Assembly: GCF_002564465.1 (NCBI RefSeq)
Contig: NZ_NUUX01000015.1
Coordinates: forward strand, 287,940-351,939
Source: Bacillus sp. AFS088145
GTDB lineage: Bacteria; Bacillota; Bacilli; Bacillales; Bacillaceae_G
Direction of reading: 5' to 3'
Length of the DNA stretch: 64,000 bases
Part shown: positions 1 to 8,374 of the stretch, piece after piece
How the letters are laid out: the number at the start of each line of letters is the position of its first letter
Numbering within the stretch: position 1 is the stretch's first letter
Program-made: the position numbers and the translations under genes
The notes under the pieces: generated by a model
What the model saw: the letters and a program-made list of their open reading frames with translations, nothing else
Told to the model about the DNA's origin: nothing
The model's database searches: none

Positions 1-555
1 GAAAACTGTAAAGACTACAGTAATATTTCCTTTAGTAAAGGAGATGCATACCATACTAAACTTCCATCTTCAAATTATGATGTAGTTTTGGAAAGAGCTT
101 TAGTCCATCATTTAGATAATTTAAATGCCTGTTTCAATGAGGCAAATCGTTTACTAAAAAAGAATGGAATATTAATCGTACAAGACCGGACGCCAGAAGA
201 TTGTTTACTTCCTGGAAACGATAGCCATATACGAGGTTATATTTTTGACCTTTACCCAAAATTGAAAAAGAAAGAAATATCAAGAAGATATGATACACAA
301 GAAATGCACTCAGCTTTAGAATCAGCTGGCTTTCATATAGAAAACACAGTAAAACTTTGGGAAACAAGACGCATCTATTCTGACCTAGAATCACTTCGAA
401 GTGATTTATTACTTAGAACAGGTCGATCAATTCTTCATGAACTCACTGATGAAGAGCTAAATCAATTAGTAAAATTCATCGATAATAAGCTTCAGCATCA
501 ATCTACTATTATTGAAAAAGACTGTTGGACAGTTTGGTTTGCTAGAAAGAAATAA
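1..555 (+). CDS. Class I SAM-dependent methyltransferase, 5'-truncated by window edge
   Basis: The frame is open from the first base of the window, so only the C-terminal 184 residues are present and the true start lies outside. The visible part has the later half of a Rossmann methyltransferase fold: a hydrophobic strand ending in acidic residues (YDVVLERALVHH, like motif II 'D.V....vlhH'), a helix with LL, and the strand GILIVQD typical of class I enzymes, followed by a family-specific C-terminal domain. The substrate cannot be read. A strong terminator follows after the stop, so it ends its transcription unit. The class call is fairly secure; the specific function is unknown. Confidence 0.75.
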   Translation, partial: ENCKDYSNISFSKGDAYHTKLPSSNYDVVLERALVHHLDNLNACFNEANRLLKKNGILIVQDRTPEDCLLPGNDSHIRGYIFDLYPKLKKKEISRRYDTQEMHSALESAGFHIENTVKLWETRRIYSDLESLRSDLLLRTGRSILHELTDEELNQLVKFIDNKLQHQSTIIEKDCWTVWFARKK

Positions 556-582
556 TATTATGGAGACTAATTATATTAATAG

Positions 583-614
583 AAACGCTTAGTCTAAATT
601 CTAAGCGTTTTTAC
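583..614 (+). terminator. Rho-independent terminator of the methyltransferase gene
   Basis: A perfect 10-bp stem (AAACGCTTAG / CTAAGCGTTT, 583-592 and 601-610) with an 8-base loop is followed by T-rich sequence. Confidence 0.85.
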
Positions 615-666
615 ATTTCTCATTAAAGTGCAACCTATCGTGTAACCATTTATAAAATATAATCAA

Positions 667-1941
667 TTATCCACTCACTTCATGATCTTTAGGCTCAACT
701 TTTGGTAGTTTAATTGTTACTTTTGTTCCTTCATAAACGCTACTCTCGAAGGTGATTGTTCCACTCATTGCTTCTATGATTCGAACAGAAACTGTTGTTC
801 CTACGCCAGTGCCCTTTTCTTTAGTTGAATAGAATAGAGTACCAATACGTGAAAGCTGATCTTTAGTCATCCCTTTTCCATTATCTCTAATCGTAATGAC
901 CGTTTTATCTTTTTCTTCGTGTAGCTTCGTATGTACAAATCCACCCGAGCTAGTTGCCTCAATTGCGTTTTTAATTAGGTTTATTAATGCTTGTTTAAAT
1001 TGATTTTTATCTGTATTTATAAATGTTTCGACTTCTGTATCGCCTTTTAATTTTACATTTTGCTTTAATGCTAATGGAACTAATAAGGTGACTACATCTG
1101 AAACGCATTGCTTTAAATTAAACGTTTCTACTTTTTCAAATTGTGGTTTGGCAAAATTTAAATAATCATTAATGATTCCTTCTGCTCTACCTAATTCACT
1201 CAATACTAGCGGTAAATATTCCATAGACTGATTGTCTTTGCTTTCTTGCATTAATTGTAAGAAACCTTTAACAACTGTAAGTGGATTCCTAACTTCATGA
1301 GCAATAGAAGCTGCCATTTCACTTAACGTATTAAGTTTCTCAGCTCTTTGGATTTCTTTATGCAGTATTTTATTTTCAATTAGTGTTTCAATCAGTTTTG
1401 CTCCTAAAGTAATTGCGACTAACTCTATTACAATGAAGATAAGAATTAACCCAAATAGTCTGTAATCGCTTTTAAAACTAATCTTATTTACGAATAAAAA
1501 AGTAAATAAGATTCCTAGTTGAACTAAAGCAGGCCATAAACTAATAAGAGCTGTTGCAAGTATTCTCTGTTTAGGTTTAAATGTCCAAAACCATTTAAAT
1601 AAAATTAAAGACCCTAGTGAGGATAAGGTAATACTGATCATACCAAATATGATAGCGTCTCCACCTAAAATTATTCTAGCTAATAAGATCGCTAAAAAAG
1701 TCACGATTCCCCAGCGATAGCCGCAATAAAGAAACGCAATCGTTAGTGGTATATATCTTAAATCCCAAAATAACCCATATGCTGGATATGGAAAGGCCAT
1801 GCAAAAAAAACCTGCTACAGCCTGAAACATGCCAAAAAGATAAATTTTATCTTTATAGCCATGCCTTTCATAAATAATACTGTATATTAATATTGGACTT
1901 AATATGATTAAAACATGTAGCAAAAGTTTTTCGATTAACAC
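667..1941 (-). CDS. Orphan membrane sensor histidine kinase, KinB-like
   Basis: The product has 424 residues. An N-terminal block of about six hydrophobic segments (residues 1-190, 5TMR-LYT style) is followed by a short coiled linker, the HisKA dimerisation box with phospho-acceptor His at about 215 (SIAHEVRNPL), and an HATPase_c domain with N box (NLIKNAIEA), DNGKGM and GTGVGTT boxes. No response regulator is adjacent, as in Bacillus sporulation kinases that feed Spo0F by phosphorelay; that role is inferred from architecture. The start is GTG with GAGGAT eight bases upstream. A second orphan kinase of the same class lies 1.7 kb away on the other strand. The kinase call is secure, the KinB assignment moderate. 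Confidence 0.85.
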   Translation of the reverse strand: MLIEKLLLHVLIILSPILIYSIIYERHGYKDKIYLFGMFQAVAGFFCMAFPYPAYGLFWDLRYIPLTIAFLYCGYRWGIVTFLAILLARIILGGDAIIFGMISITLSSLGSLILFKWFWTFKPKQRILATALISLWPALVQLGILFTFLFVNKISFKSDYRLFGLILIFIVIELVAITLGAKLIETLIENKILHKEIQRAEKLNTLSEMAASIAHEVRNPLTVVKGFLQLMQESKDNQSMEYLPLVLSELGRAEGIINDYLNFAKPQFEKVETFNLKQCVSDVVTLLVPLALKQNVKLKGDTEVETFINTDKNQFKQALINLIKNAIEATSSGGFVHTKLHEEKDKTVITIRDNGKGMTKDQLSRIGTLFYSTKEKGTGVGTTVSVRIIEAMSGTITFESSVYEGTKVTIKLPKVEPKDHEVSG

Positions 1942-2173
1942 GTTTTTATCCTCACTAGATTCGAAATTTTCGAAATAAATTCAACATACATATAATACGA
2001 CAAAACTTCCAAAAATCCTTTATTTTTCCCTATTAACTCACACTATTTTTCATATTCTGTCGATTAATATTTTTATGCTTTTTTTCAATTTATAGAAAGT
2101 GAAATAGGTGCGTTTATAAGTTTAAACATTTATACTAGAAGTACCTTACCACTATCGTATGAAAGGGATAAAT

Positions 2174-3319
2174 ATGAATAAAAGAATCGTATTAAATATT
2201 ATTTTGGTTATGATATTCTTTTTCCTAATTAATTTTTATATAGGTCTTAATGGATGGATTTATATTAATGCTTTGCTAAGTAAATGGGTGAATCCAACAA
2301 TAAAAATAATCTATTGGATCGTATTTCTGTTAATAACTTTTGCGTACATACTTTCAAGAGTTTTAAAGAGTAAGCTTCCTACTTCATTCTTTAAACCAAT
2401 CCATAAAATTGGAGCATACTGGTTAGCCATCTTTTATTATTTAATTTTCTTTGTCATCGTTGCTGATTTAATTGGACTGATTTTAAGAGGATTTACATCT
2501 TTCAAAACAAGTAGTATAACTGTGATACTTGGAACAATTGTCATAATATGTGTCGCAAACCTCATCATAAAAGGTAGAAAAAGTGCACTAGAAACACAGA
2601 TTGTTCATTATGACATCAATGTTGATAAACCAAATGAAAAGTATAAAGAACTATCAATTGTACTAGTTTCGGATTTACATTTAAGCACATTAGTCACGAA
2701 TAAAAGATTAGAGTTTCTTGTTGACAAGATTAATAAGCTTGCTCCTGATTTGGTCTTAATTGCTGGAGATATTATTGATGAAGATATCACTCCATTTGTT
2801 GAGGAAAATATGATTCAAACGTTGAAAAAGTTAAAGCCAAAGATTGGTATATATGCAGTCCCTGGTAATCATGATTATTACGGTGGACATTTAGATTTAC
2901 TTGCCCGGCATTTAAAGGATGCTGGTATCCATATTTTATTAGATGAGAAAGAACTAGTTGATCACAATTTCTATATCGTTGGTCGTAAAGATCTTGCAAG
3001 TAAAAAGCGCTTAGATTTACATGAACTACTTGAAGGAATCGATCATACAAAACCAATTATCTTACTTGATCATCAGCCCTATCATTTAGAAATTCCAACT
3101 CAATTAGGCGTAGATTTACAAGTGTCCGGACATACACATCGCGGCCAGTTTATGCCAAATCACTTAATTACCCGTCGACTTTATGAAGTTGATTGGGGCT
3201 ATTTACAAAAAGAACGTTCACACTTTGTCGTTTCATCAGGATTTGGAACTTGGGGACCTCCAATTAGAACAGGTAACCCTTCTGAGATTGTAACGATCAC
3301 TGTTTCATTTTCTAATTAA
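2174..3319 (+). CDS. Membrane-anchored metallophosphoesterase (YkuE-like)
   Basis: Four hydrophobic segments occupy about the first 140 residues. A calcineurin-type phosphoesterase domain follows, with all metal-binding motifs visible in order: SDLHLS, GDIID, GNHDYY and GHTHRGQ. The catalytic domain should face the cytoplasm or the envelope depending on topology, which I cannot settle. The start at 2174 is chosen because AAAGGG ends seven bases before it; an ATG at 2159 in the same frame lies upstream of that ribosome-binding site. The stop codon abuts a GC-rich repeat element. B. subtilis YkuE-type proteins are dinuclear metal phosphatases, but the substrate here is not predictable. Confidence 0.88.
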   Translation: MNKRIVLNIILVMIFFFLINFYIGLNGWIYINALLSKWVNPTIKIIYWIVFLLITFAYILSRVLKSKLPTSFFKPIHKIGAYWLAIFYYLIFFVIVADLIGLILRGFTSFKTSSITVILGTIVIICVANLIIKGRKSALETQIVHYDINVDKPNEKYKELSIVLVSDLHLSTLVTNKRLEFLVDKINKLAPDLVLIAGDIIDEDITPFVEENMIQTLKKLKPKIGIYAVPGNHDYYGGHLDLLARHLKDAGIHILLDEKELVDHNFYIVGRKDLASKKRLDLHELLEGIDHTKPIILLDHQPYHLEIPTQLGVDLQVSGHTHRGQFMPNHLITRRLYEVDWGYLQKERSHFVVSSGFGTWGPPIRTGNPSEIVTITVSFSN

Positions 3320-3455
3320 TTCAGGCTGCCCGCCAAACGCTCGCTTTCTTCGTTGCTTCGACTGCCCGCGCGGGTGCTCATTACCCGTCTAGGGTAACTC
3401 CATTCCTCACCAGGCTTCGCGCCTTGAAAGACAAGCGCTTGCAATCCAGTCTGAA
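3320..3455. repeat. GC-rich dispersed element with terminal inverted repeats, copy 1
   Basis: This 136-bp block is far richer in G+C than its surroundings. It begins with TTCAGGCTG and ends with CAGTCTGAA, an inverted repeat with one G-T pair. A second copy lies at 61729-61860 with the same order of internal blocks (CCCGCCAAACGCTCGC, CTTCGTTGCTTCG, GTGCTCATTACC, CTCACCAGGCTTCGCGCC, AAAGACAAGCGC). It has no open frame of note. It starts on the base following the stop codon of the metallophosphoesterase gene. It resembles MITE- or bcr-like intergenic elements of Bacillus in size and organisation. Confidence 0.9.
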
Positions 3456-3480
3456 ACTCAAGGACTTTGTCTACATATTG

Positions 3481-3515
3481 AAGAGACCAAAAAAATATAC
3501 TTTTTGGTCTCTTTT
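3481..3515 (+). terminator. Rho-independent terminator after the metallophosphoesterase and repeat
   Basis: A 13-bp stem (AAGAGACCAAAAA / TTTTTGGTCTCTT) with a 7-base loop is followed by T-rich sequence. Confidence 0.85.
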
Positions 3516-3605
3516 ATATTAATTTTGTCATAATTTATCTATAAATAGTTTTCTGAAAAGTGTAAAATATTATTGAAAGTTTCTTTTCAGAACGGAGATT
3601 GAAGC

Positions 3606-4832
3606 ATGAAAAATACAGAGTACTACAACAAAAGGAGCCGTCGAATTTATATTTTTTTTATGGCTTCACTCACTTCCTTATTGCTAGTAGGAATTACACT
3701 CTCTCCTTTAACTTTTAAGGATCATCCAATTGAACTTATTACTCAAGTAATCTTAATGTTCATTGTTATTTTTGCTTTATTCAATTTTGTAAAAAAAGAT
3801 AACACATTTTCAAAAGTATTATTTACGACCATTTCTTCACTATATGTGTATATTAAATTTTGGACATACCCTGACACATCAACAATGTATAGTTTTGTAG
3901 CAATCATCCCAATTTTTACGATCTTTTTATATAATCGCATAGCATTTTATATCGGTTGGGCATTAAATATACTAATTGGGCCTACTTTTGTATTACTAAT
4001 CTCGTTCACCGATCTAAAAGAAAAATATTCTTATATAGCATTAGACCCTGTAGGCAATATATTAGAATTCCTATCGATTCAATTAATACTCTTATTTGTA
4101 TTTTTACAAACTGAGACGAAGGTCATAGCTTTAGAAGCCAATTACAAGGAAATACAACAGGCGAAACAATTAAATTCAATTGGTCAACTAGCCGCAACGA
4201 TTGCACATGAAATTCGCAATCCAATTACTGTCGTAAAAGGTTTTGCACAACTTTTTCAAAAATCAACAACAATGAACCCAGACGAAAAATACTATGTCGA
4301 TGCAATGCTAAAAGAATTAGAATACGCTCAAATCATTATTAATGACTATTTATCACTAGCAAAGCCCCAAACTGAAACGCTACAAGTCGTAGAAGTAAAT
4401 AAAGAAATAATGAATGTAACTGATTTGCTTGCCTCGATGGCAAATAGTCAAAGCATCGGTTTCCATTTAAACTTAAATCAAATACTTTATACAAAAATAA
4501 ATCCGATTGAATTTAAACAAGTTCTCGTTAACTTGATGAAAAATGCAATCGAATCAATGCACGATGCAGGTTTTATAACAATCAATCTATTACAAGAAAA
4601 TGAATATGCACTTATTGAAATCATAGACACAGGAATTGGAATGTCTCAAGAAACAATTGAAAAGCTCGGCACCCCCTTCTACTCACTAAAAGAAAGAGGC
4701 ACAGGGATTGGATTAACCGTCTGCTTTAATATAATCGAAAAATTTAAAGGCAAGATTAAAGTAAGTAGTAAGGAAAACGAAGGAACCATATTCCGGATTT
4801 ATTTACCGATTTGGCAATGTGAAAATGAATGA
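3606..4832 (+). CDS. Orphan membrane sensor histidine kinase
   Basis: The product has 408 residues. Roughly five to six transmembrane segments lie in the first 165 residues. Then come a HisKA domain with the phosphorylated His at about 201 (TIAHEIRNPI) and an HATPase_c domain with NLMKNAIES, DTGIGM and GTGIGLTV. It has no PAS domain and no adjacent response regulator. Its catalytic half is close in sequence to the kinase at 667-1941 (both have A.IAHE.RNP.TVVKGF.QL), suggesting an old duplication with a different sensor part. Input to the Spo0A phosphorelay is plausible but inferred. An AACGGAG ribosome-binding site precedes the ATG. Confidence 0.87.
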   Translation: MKNTEYYNKRSRRIYIFFMASLTSLLLVGITLSPLTFKDHPIELITQVILMFIVIFALFNFVKKDNTFSKVLFTTISSLYVYIKFWTYPDTSTMYSFVAIIPIFTIFLYNRIAFYIGWALNILIGPTFVLLISFTDLKEKYSYIALDPVGNILEFLSIQLILLFVFLQTETKVIALEANYKEIQQAKQLNSIGQLAATIAHEIRNPITVVKGFAQLFQKSTTMNPDEKYYVDAMLKELEYAQIIINDYLSLAKPQTETLQVVEVNKEIMNVTDLLASMANSQSIGFHLNLNQILYTKINPIEFKQVLVNLMKNAIESMHDAGFITINLLQENEYALIEIIDTGIGMSQETIEKLGTPFYSLKERGTGIGLTVCFNIIEKFKGKIKVSSKENEGTIFRIYLPIWQCENE

Positions 4833-4866
4833 ACAAAAACCACAAACTACTATTTTCCACAACAAA

Positions 4867-4894
4867 AAAACTCACAAAAGTGTGAGTTTTTTTT
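4867..4894. terminator. Bidirectional terminator between kinase and azoreductase genes
   Basis: A 10-bp stem AAAACTCACA / TGTGAGTTTT with loop AAAG is flanked by A and T runs, so it can serve the convergent genes on both sides. Confidence 0.88.
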
Positions 4895-4899
4895 GCAAA

Positions 4900-5535
4900 T
4901 TAAAAATCCTTTGCAGTTTCCTTAGCTTTTTGAATTGCTTGTTCTTTAATTTCTTGTGCTCGGTCTGGGAATTGGTTTTGACCTTCTACAAAAATTCCAT
5001 TAAAGTCTTGAACACCTAAGAAGCCCATTATCACGCCAATATAGCGATGTCCCATTTCAAGGCCTGCAGCTGGACCTTCTGAATAAACCCCACCACGTGC
5101 TTGGATATGCAATGCTTTTTTACCACCTAATAATCCTTGAGGCCCATTAGGAGTATATTTGAAAGTTTTACCAGCAACGCAAATCGCATCAATATAGTTT
5201 TTCATAATTGGAGGGAATAAAAAGTTCCATAAAGGTGTAACAAATACATATTTATCTGCTTCAGCAAATTGAGTTACAATCTCGTTTAATCTTCCTACTT
5301 TTGATTGCTCACCTGAAGAAAGTGTATCAAAAGATCCTCCAGATTGAAGTTTCCCCCAACCTGCAAACACTTCAGCATCAATATGAGGAATCGTTTCATT
5401 ATAAAGGTCAATATGTACTACTTGGTCATTAGGATGTGCAGCTTTATAACTCTCGATAAATGCATCACCAACCGCCATACTGTATGAAGTAGACTTATCG
5501 TGCGGATGTGCTGTGATATACAATAGTGTCGTCAA
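4900..5535 (-). CDS. azoR: FMN-dependent NADH-azoreductase
   Basis: This flavodoxin-fold quinone/azo reductase of about 211 residues reduces azo bonds and quinones by two-electron transfer from NADH, and is cytosolic. Visible features are the N-terminal beta-strand and phosphate-binding segment [18 protein letters not shown], the flavin-contacting [19 protein letters not shown], and ARGGVYSEG. Start choice: a GTG at 5547 lies inside the AAAGGTGG ribosome-binding site, so the TTG at 5535, spaced seven bases from it and giving M-T-T-L-L-Y, is preferred. It is a single gene between two terminators. Confidence 0.9.
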   Translation of the reverse strand: MTTLLYITAHPHDKSTSYSMAVGDAFIESYKAAHPNDQVVHIDLYNETIPHIDAEVFAGWGKLQSGGSFDTLSSGEQSKVGRLNEIVTQFAEADKYVFVTPLWNFLFPPIMKNYIDAICVAGKTFKYTPNGPQGLLGGKKALHIQARGGVYSEGPAAGLEMGHRYIGVIMGFLGVQDFNGIFVEGQNQFPDRAQEIKEQAIQKAKETAKDF

Positions 5536-5623
5536 ACGAATTTCCACCTTTCATTCTTTAACTAATTAAAAGCACAATATTATCATCTGTCATTTCCGAT
5601 TAAACAATACAAATATTTATAAA

Positions 5624-5654
5624 AAAAACCTTTACTCCAATGGTAAAGGTTTTT
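5624..5654 (-). terminator. Terminator of the acetate-type transporter gene
   Basis: The stem CCTTTAC / GTAAAGG, extended by flanking A and T runs, has a 7-base loop and lies just after the minus-strand gene ending at 5698. Confidence 0.8.
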
Positions 5655-5697
5655 GTGTATAGACAAAGTCCAAAAAGTTAATTTTATGACTGAATTA

Positions 5698-6312
5698 TTA
5701 TTTCGCTTTAAAAATCCCAAAAGGTTTCCCTACAGGTAAGAATTCTCTTCCAAAGTGACTATTTAAGACAGCTGCAGCCGATCCATAAAATGACATAATT
5801 GCAATTCCTAATTCACTGTATGCTGCAAAAGTATGTGTAGCTTCTTCCATAAAGCCTAATGTGCTTAATGATAATCCAATAAATAAACAATCAATTAATA
5901 CAAAAATAATAAATAATACTTTATGAGTTTCCATTGCACCGATTGTCATAAAAATTGAAAAGATTAAATATCCTACAAAAGCAAAACCAAGTTGTTTAAC
6001 ATCAGCAGCTTTCATTAATGCTTCTCCAAAAACACCTAATTGGATTAACCAAGTAGTACCAACAGCTAACCAAAAGAAAGCATATGCTCCAAATGCTGTT
6101 GCTCCAAATACATTATTATGTTTAAAATCCTGGATACTCGCAAATAATTGTGCAATAGCGCCTAAAAAAATCGCCCACGGTAATATTAATGAAACACCAT
6201 CAGTAATCCCTAATTTTTGTGTTGAGGCAACAAGCGTTACCATCGCTAAACCGAATAAACCAATTGCAGATGGATCTGCAGTAGTTATTTTAATTTGTTG
6301 TACGTCTTTCAT
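5698..6312 (-). CDS. GPR1/FUN34/YaaH (SatP-like) acetate/succinate transporter
   Basis: The 204-residue protein has six predicted transmembrane helices. The N-terminal ADPSAIGLFGLAMVT corresponds to the family signature NPAPLGL region, and the central AFGAYAFFWLAVG matches the conserved second repeat. Family members are acetate/succinate-proton symporters or channels in the cytoplasmic membrane. In Bacillus the homologue is usually a lone gene, as here, between two terminators. A GGAGGATTTACATCA ribosome-binding region precedes the ATG. The substrate is inferred from family only. Confidence 0.88.
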   Translation of the reverse strand: MKDVQQIKITTADPSAIGLFGLAMVTLVASTQKLGITDGVSLILPWAIFLGAIAQLFASIQDFKHNNVFGATAFGAYAFFWLAVGTTWLIQLGVFGEALMKAADVKQLGFAFVGYLIFSIFMTIGAMETHKVLFIIFVLIDCLFIGLSLSTLGFMEEATHTFAAYSELGIAIMSFYGSAAAVLNSHFGREFLPVGKPFGIFKAK

Positions 6313-6403
6313 TGATGTAAATCCTCCTAAAATTTTAAACAGACTAAATTATACTACTATAAAATCCCAGGGATTAATATAGCTTTTTTTCGCTTTTAAA
6401 TAA

Positions 6404-6438
6404 GAAAGCACTTTCTTTTAAAAAGAAAGCGCTTTTTA
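6404..6438 (-). terminator. Terminator of the radical SAM gene
   Basis: Adjacent complementary 15-mers (6406-6420 and 6421-6435) form a long stem with one mismatch, followed on the minus strand by T-rich sequence. Confidence 0.75.
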
Positions 6439-6445
6439 CCAAAAT

Positions 6446-7327
6446 TTACTTTTTATGTCGTTTTGCATAACCGCATCTTTTACATAATTCTTCCACTGCA
6501 CATCGTCTTGAGAAACCATCATAAATTGCTCTTGCACGCTCAGAATTTAAAATATCTTCTAATGAGGTCTCATAAATATTCCCTAACGGAATCTTCCCTT
6601 CGCTATCTAAACAACATGGTACTACTGTTCCATCAACTAATACACCGATCTGATCTCTTAATCCATAGCAGAATACATTTTCATCGATGATATCATTACC
6701 CATGTCTGGCCATTGGAACTTTTCTGCCATATTTAAATAAATTTTATCGCGCAGTTTAATATTATGTGTTTCCTGAAGTCTTTCACGTAAAGAAAAATCT
6801 AAGTTTAGTTTTTCCTGAAGTAAATTTAATATATCAATATTCAGTGAGTTACTTGCTCTTAACTCTTCACTATCCATATTCCAAAGCCTAATTGCACAAA
6901 TCATATCACTTTTTTCATTCGCTTCATTAATGAAGTTTGTAATATTTTCAACGTAATCATGCAAATCCTTCGTTAAATCATTCGCCTCAAAACTATGAAG
7001 TGAAAAATTGATTTGCCTTAAACCTTTGGATTCAATTAATAAATCCTTTACTTTATTAATTAATGTACCATTCGTTGTTATGTTAACCTTCAAACCATTT
7101 TCATGACTAATATCCAAAAATCTACCGAGCTTTGTATTTAAAAATGGCTCACCCATCAAATGAAAATAAATATGATCCGTATAAGGTTTAACCGAATTTA
7201 CAACATGAGTAAATGCTTTCTCGTCCAAAAACTTCAACGGTCTTTCTAACGTTGGGCTCGGACAAAAATTACACTTCAAATTACATATATTTGTAATTTC
7301 TATATAAACTTTCTTAAATTTTCTCAT
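6446..7327 (-). CDS. Radical SAM/SPASM domain protein
   Basis: The product has 293 residues. The radical SAM cluster motif CX3CX2C is at Cys15, Cys19 and Cys22 (CNLKCNFC), followed by the GEP-type motif MGEPFLN. A C-terminal SPASM-like region has FCYGLRD, VPCCLDSEG, GNIYETSLEDIL and CAVEELCKRCGYA, enough cysteines for an auxiliary Fe-S cluster. SPASM enzymes often modify peptides, but no candidate peptide gene is adjacent, so the substrate is unknown. It stands alone with its own terminator. Confidence 0.85.
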   Translation of the reverse strand: MRKFKKVYIEITNICNLKCNFCPSPTLERPLKFLDEKAFTHVVNSVKPYTDHIYFHLMGEPFLNTKLGRFLDISHENGLKVNITTNGTLINKVKDLLIESKGLRQINFSLHSFEANDLTKDLHDYVENITNFINEANEKSDMICAIRLWNMDSEELRASNSLNIDILNLLQEKLNLDFSLRERLQETHNIKLRDKIYLNMAEKFQWPDMGNDIIDENVFCYGLRDQIGVLVDGTVVPCCLDSEGKIPLGNIYETSLEDILNSERARAIYDGFSRRCAVEELCKRCGYAKRHKK

Positions 7328-7532
7328 TCTACTCTCCTACTTTACATTATCTATATCCATATTTTTCGCTCTAAAAAAACTATAATCCTATCATACAATA
7401 ATTTTTAAGATATTAATATTTCAACACTCTGTTCAATTTTTACCAACCGAACAGAATTGTAATCATTCTAAAACTTCAAGAAATTGTTTAAATTTTATCA
7501 TTACACCTACAGTTTGATTACAATTATTTTAT

Positions 7533-7538
7533 TATAAT
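7533..7538 (+). promoter_or_regulatory. Candidate -10 of the toxin mRNA promoter
   Basis: TATAAT lies about 80 bases upstream of the toxin start. The -35 is weak (only TTTGAT-like sequences at short spacing). Offered as a candidate only. Confidence 0.45.
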
Positions 7539-7620
7539 AAAAATAGGCAATTGAATAGCATAGGGGAATTGGTTTTATCTTCTTTTCTACGTATTTTTTT
7601 GTAGAAAGGTGGTGATGCCA

Positions 7621-7725
7621 ATGCAAACACTTGAAATACTTACTCTAATCTTCATTGCAATGACCTTTGTCGTTGCATTGATTCAATTAGTAGTTAGTAT
7701 TATTAACGCAACAAAAAAGAAATAG
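7621..7725 (+). CDS. Type I toxin, holin-like/TxpA-family small membrane peptide
   Basis: The 34-residue peptide (36 if the in-frame ATG at 7615 is used) has one transmembrane helix and a basic tail ending in TKKK. This is the layout of the Bacillus TxpA/BsrG 'putative holin-like toxin' family, whose members insert in the membrane or disturb the envelope. A strong GAAAGGTGGTG ribosome-binding site precedes it. The downstream arrangement fits a type I system: an imperfect hairpin straddling the stop codon, a sense terminator at 7803-7832 and a convergent antisense promoter. Family call is from size, hydropathy and context. A decayed paralogue lies 260 bp downstream. Confidence 0.8.
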   Translation: MQTLEILTLIFIAMTFVVALIQLVVSIINATKKK

Positions 7726-7837
7726 CCCCTATGCTTTAGCGTGGCATGGGCTACTTCTTTGATTTACTTAGATAAAACCATCTCAGCTTATTTAGTTGCC
7801 TAGAACGAGTGTTAGCGCACTCGTTCTTTTTTAATAT
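7710..7837 (-). ncRNA. Predicted antisense RNA antitoxin (RatA-like)
   Basis: On the minus strand a perfect extended -10 (TGATATAAT, 7844-7852) would start an RNA near 7837. That RNA would run against the 3' end of the toxin mRNA and stop at a hairpin (AAGAAGTAGCCC.ATGC / GCATAGGGGCTATTTCTT) followed by TTTTTT within the toxin's last codons. Length would be about 125-130 nt. This mirrors txpA/ratA architecture; transcription itself is inferred. Confidence 0.65.
7803..7832 (+). terminator. Terminator of the toxin mRNA
   Basis: Stem GAACGAGTG / CACTCGTTC with loop TTAGCG, followed by six T residues. Confidence 0.88.
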
Positions 7838-7843
7838 ATGTTT

Positions 7844-7852
7844 ATTATATCA
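7844..7852 (-). promoter_or_regulatory. Extended -10 promoter of the antisense RNA
   Basis: TGATATAAT on the minus strand is a perfect TGN-TATAAT extended -10; the -35 region is poor, as is common for extended -10 promoters. Confidence 0.65.
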
Positions 7853-7876
7853 TACGATTCTTTAGAAATACTTTAA

Positions 7877-7984
7877 GCGCTTGAATTTTTTGTTAAATAT
7901 AAAGAAATTATCATCACAATGACTTTTGTCATTGCATTAATCCAATTAGTAGTTAGTATTATCAACGCAACAAAAAAGAAATAG
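7877..7984 (+). pseudogene. Decayed second copy of the holin-like toxin
   Basis: From about 7910 the sequence matches the intact toxin (MTFV.ALIQLVVSIINATKKK) and continues beyond the stop with the same hairpin sequences and GAACGAGTG terminator stem. The ribosome-binding site and the first 13 or so codons are replaced by unrelated AT-rich sequence. The sense terminator has lost its T run (TTCTTAATG) and the antisense -10 is degraded to TGATAAATT. Only an ATG with no ribosome-binding site (7919) remains. Confidence 0.8.
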
Positions 7985-8265
7985 CCCCTATGCTTCACTA
8001 GGTATGGGCTTCTTCTTTGAATTACTTAGATAAAACCATCTCGGCTTATTTAGTTGCCTAGAACGAGTGTTACTGCACTCGTTCTTAATGATAATTTATC
8101 ATATTTTTTAATCGAAATTTATAAAGTATATGTTATTTTTGTGAATTGATAATATTTGACAATCCCAATCAGTTCTATCAGTATTCAATCGACAATTTTC
8201 CATATTTCCCGAGAAATTTCCTACCCAAGTTTTGACAAAATCAAAGTTTTTTCAAATAAAATTTG

Positions 8266-8295
8266 TTGACAGTTGTTTGTAATCTGTAATATTAT
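8266..8295 (+). promoter_or_regulatory. SigA promoter of the T-box leader
   Basis: TTGACA (8266-8271) and TATTAT (8290-8295) are separated by 18 bases, about 85 bases before T-box stem I. Confidence 0.7.
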
Positions 8296-8374
8296 TTGTT
8301 CATCGCAAAACAAACTAGTTTGATTTTATAAAAACTGCAGTATTGAACATATTTGAAAATTTAATTTTAAAAGC

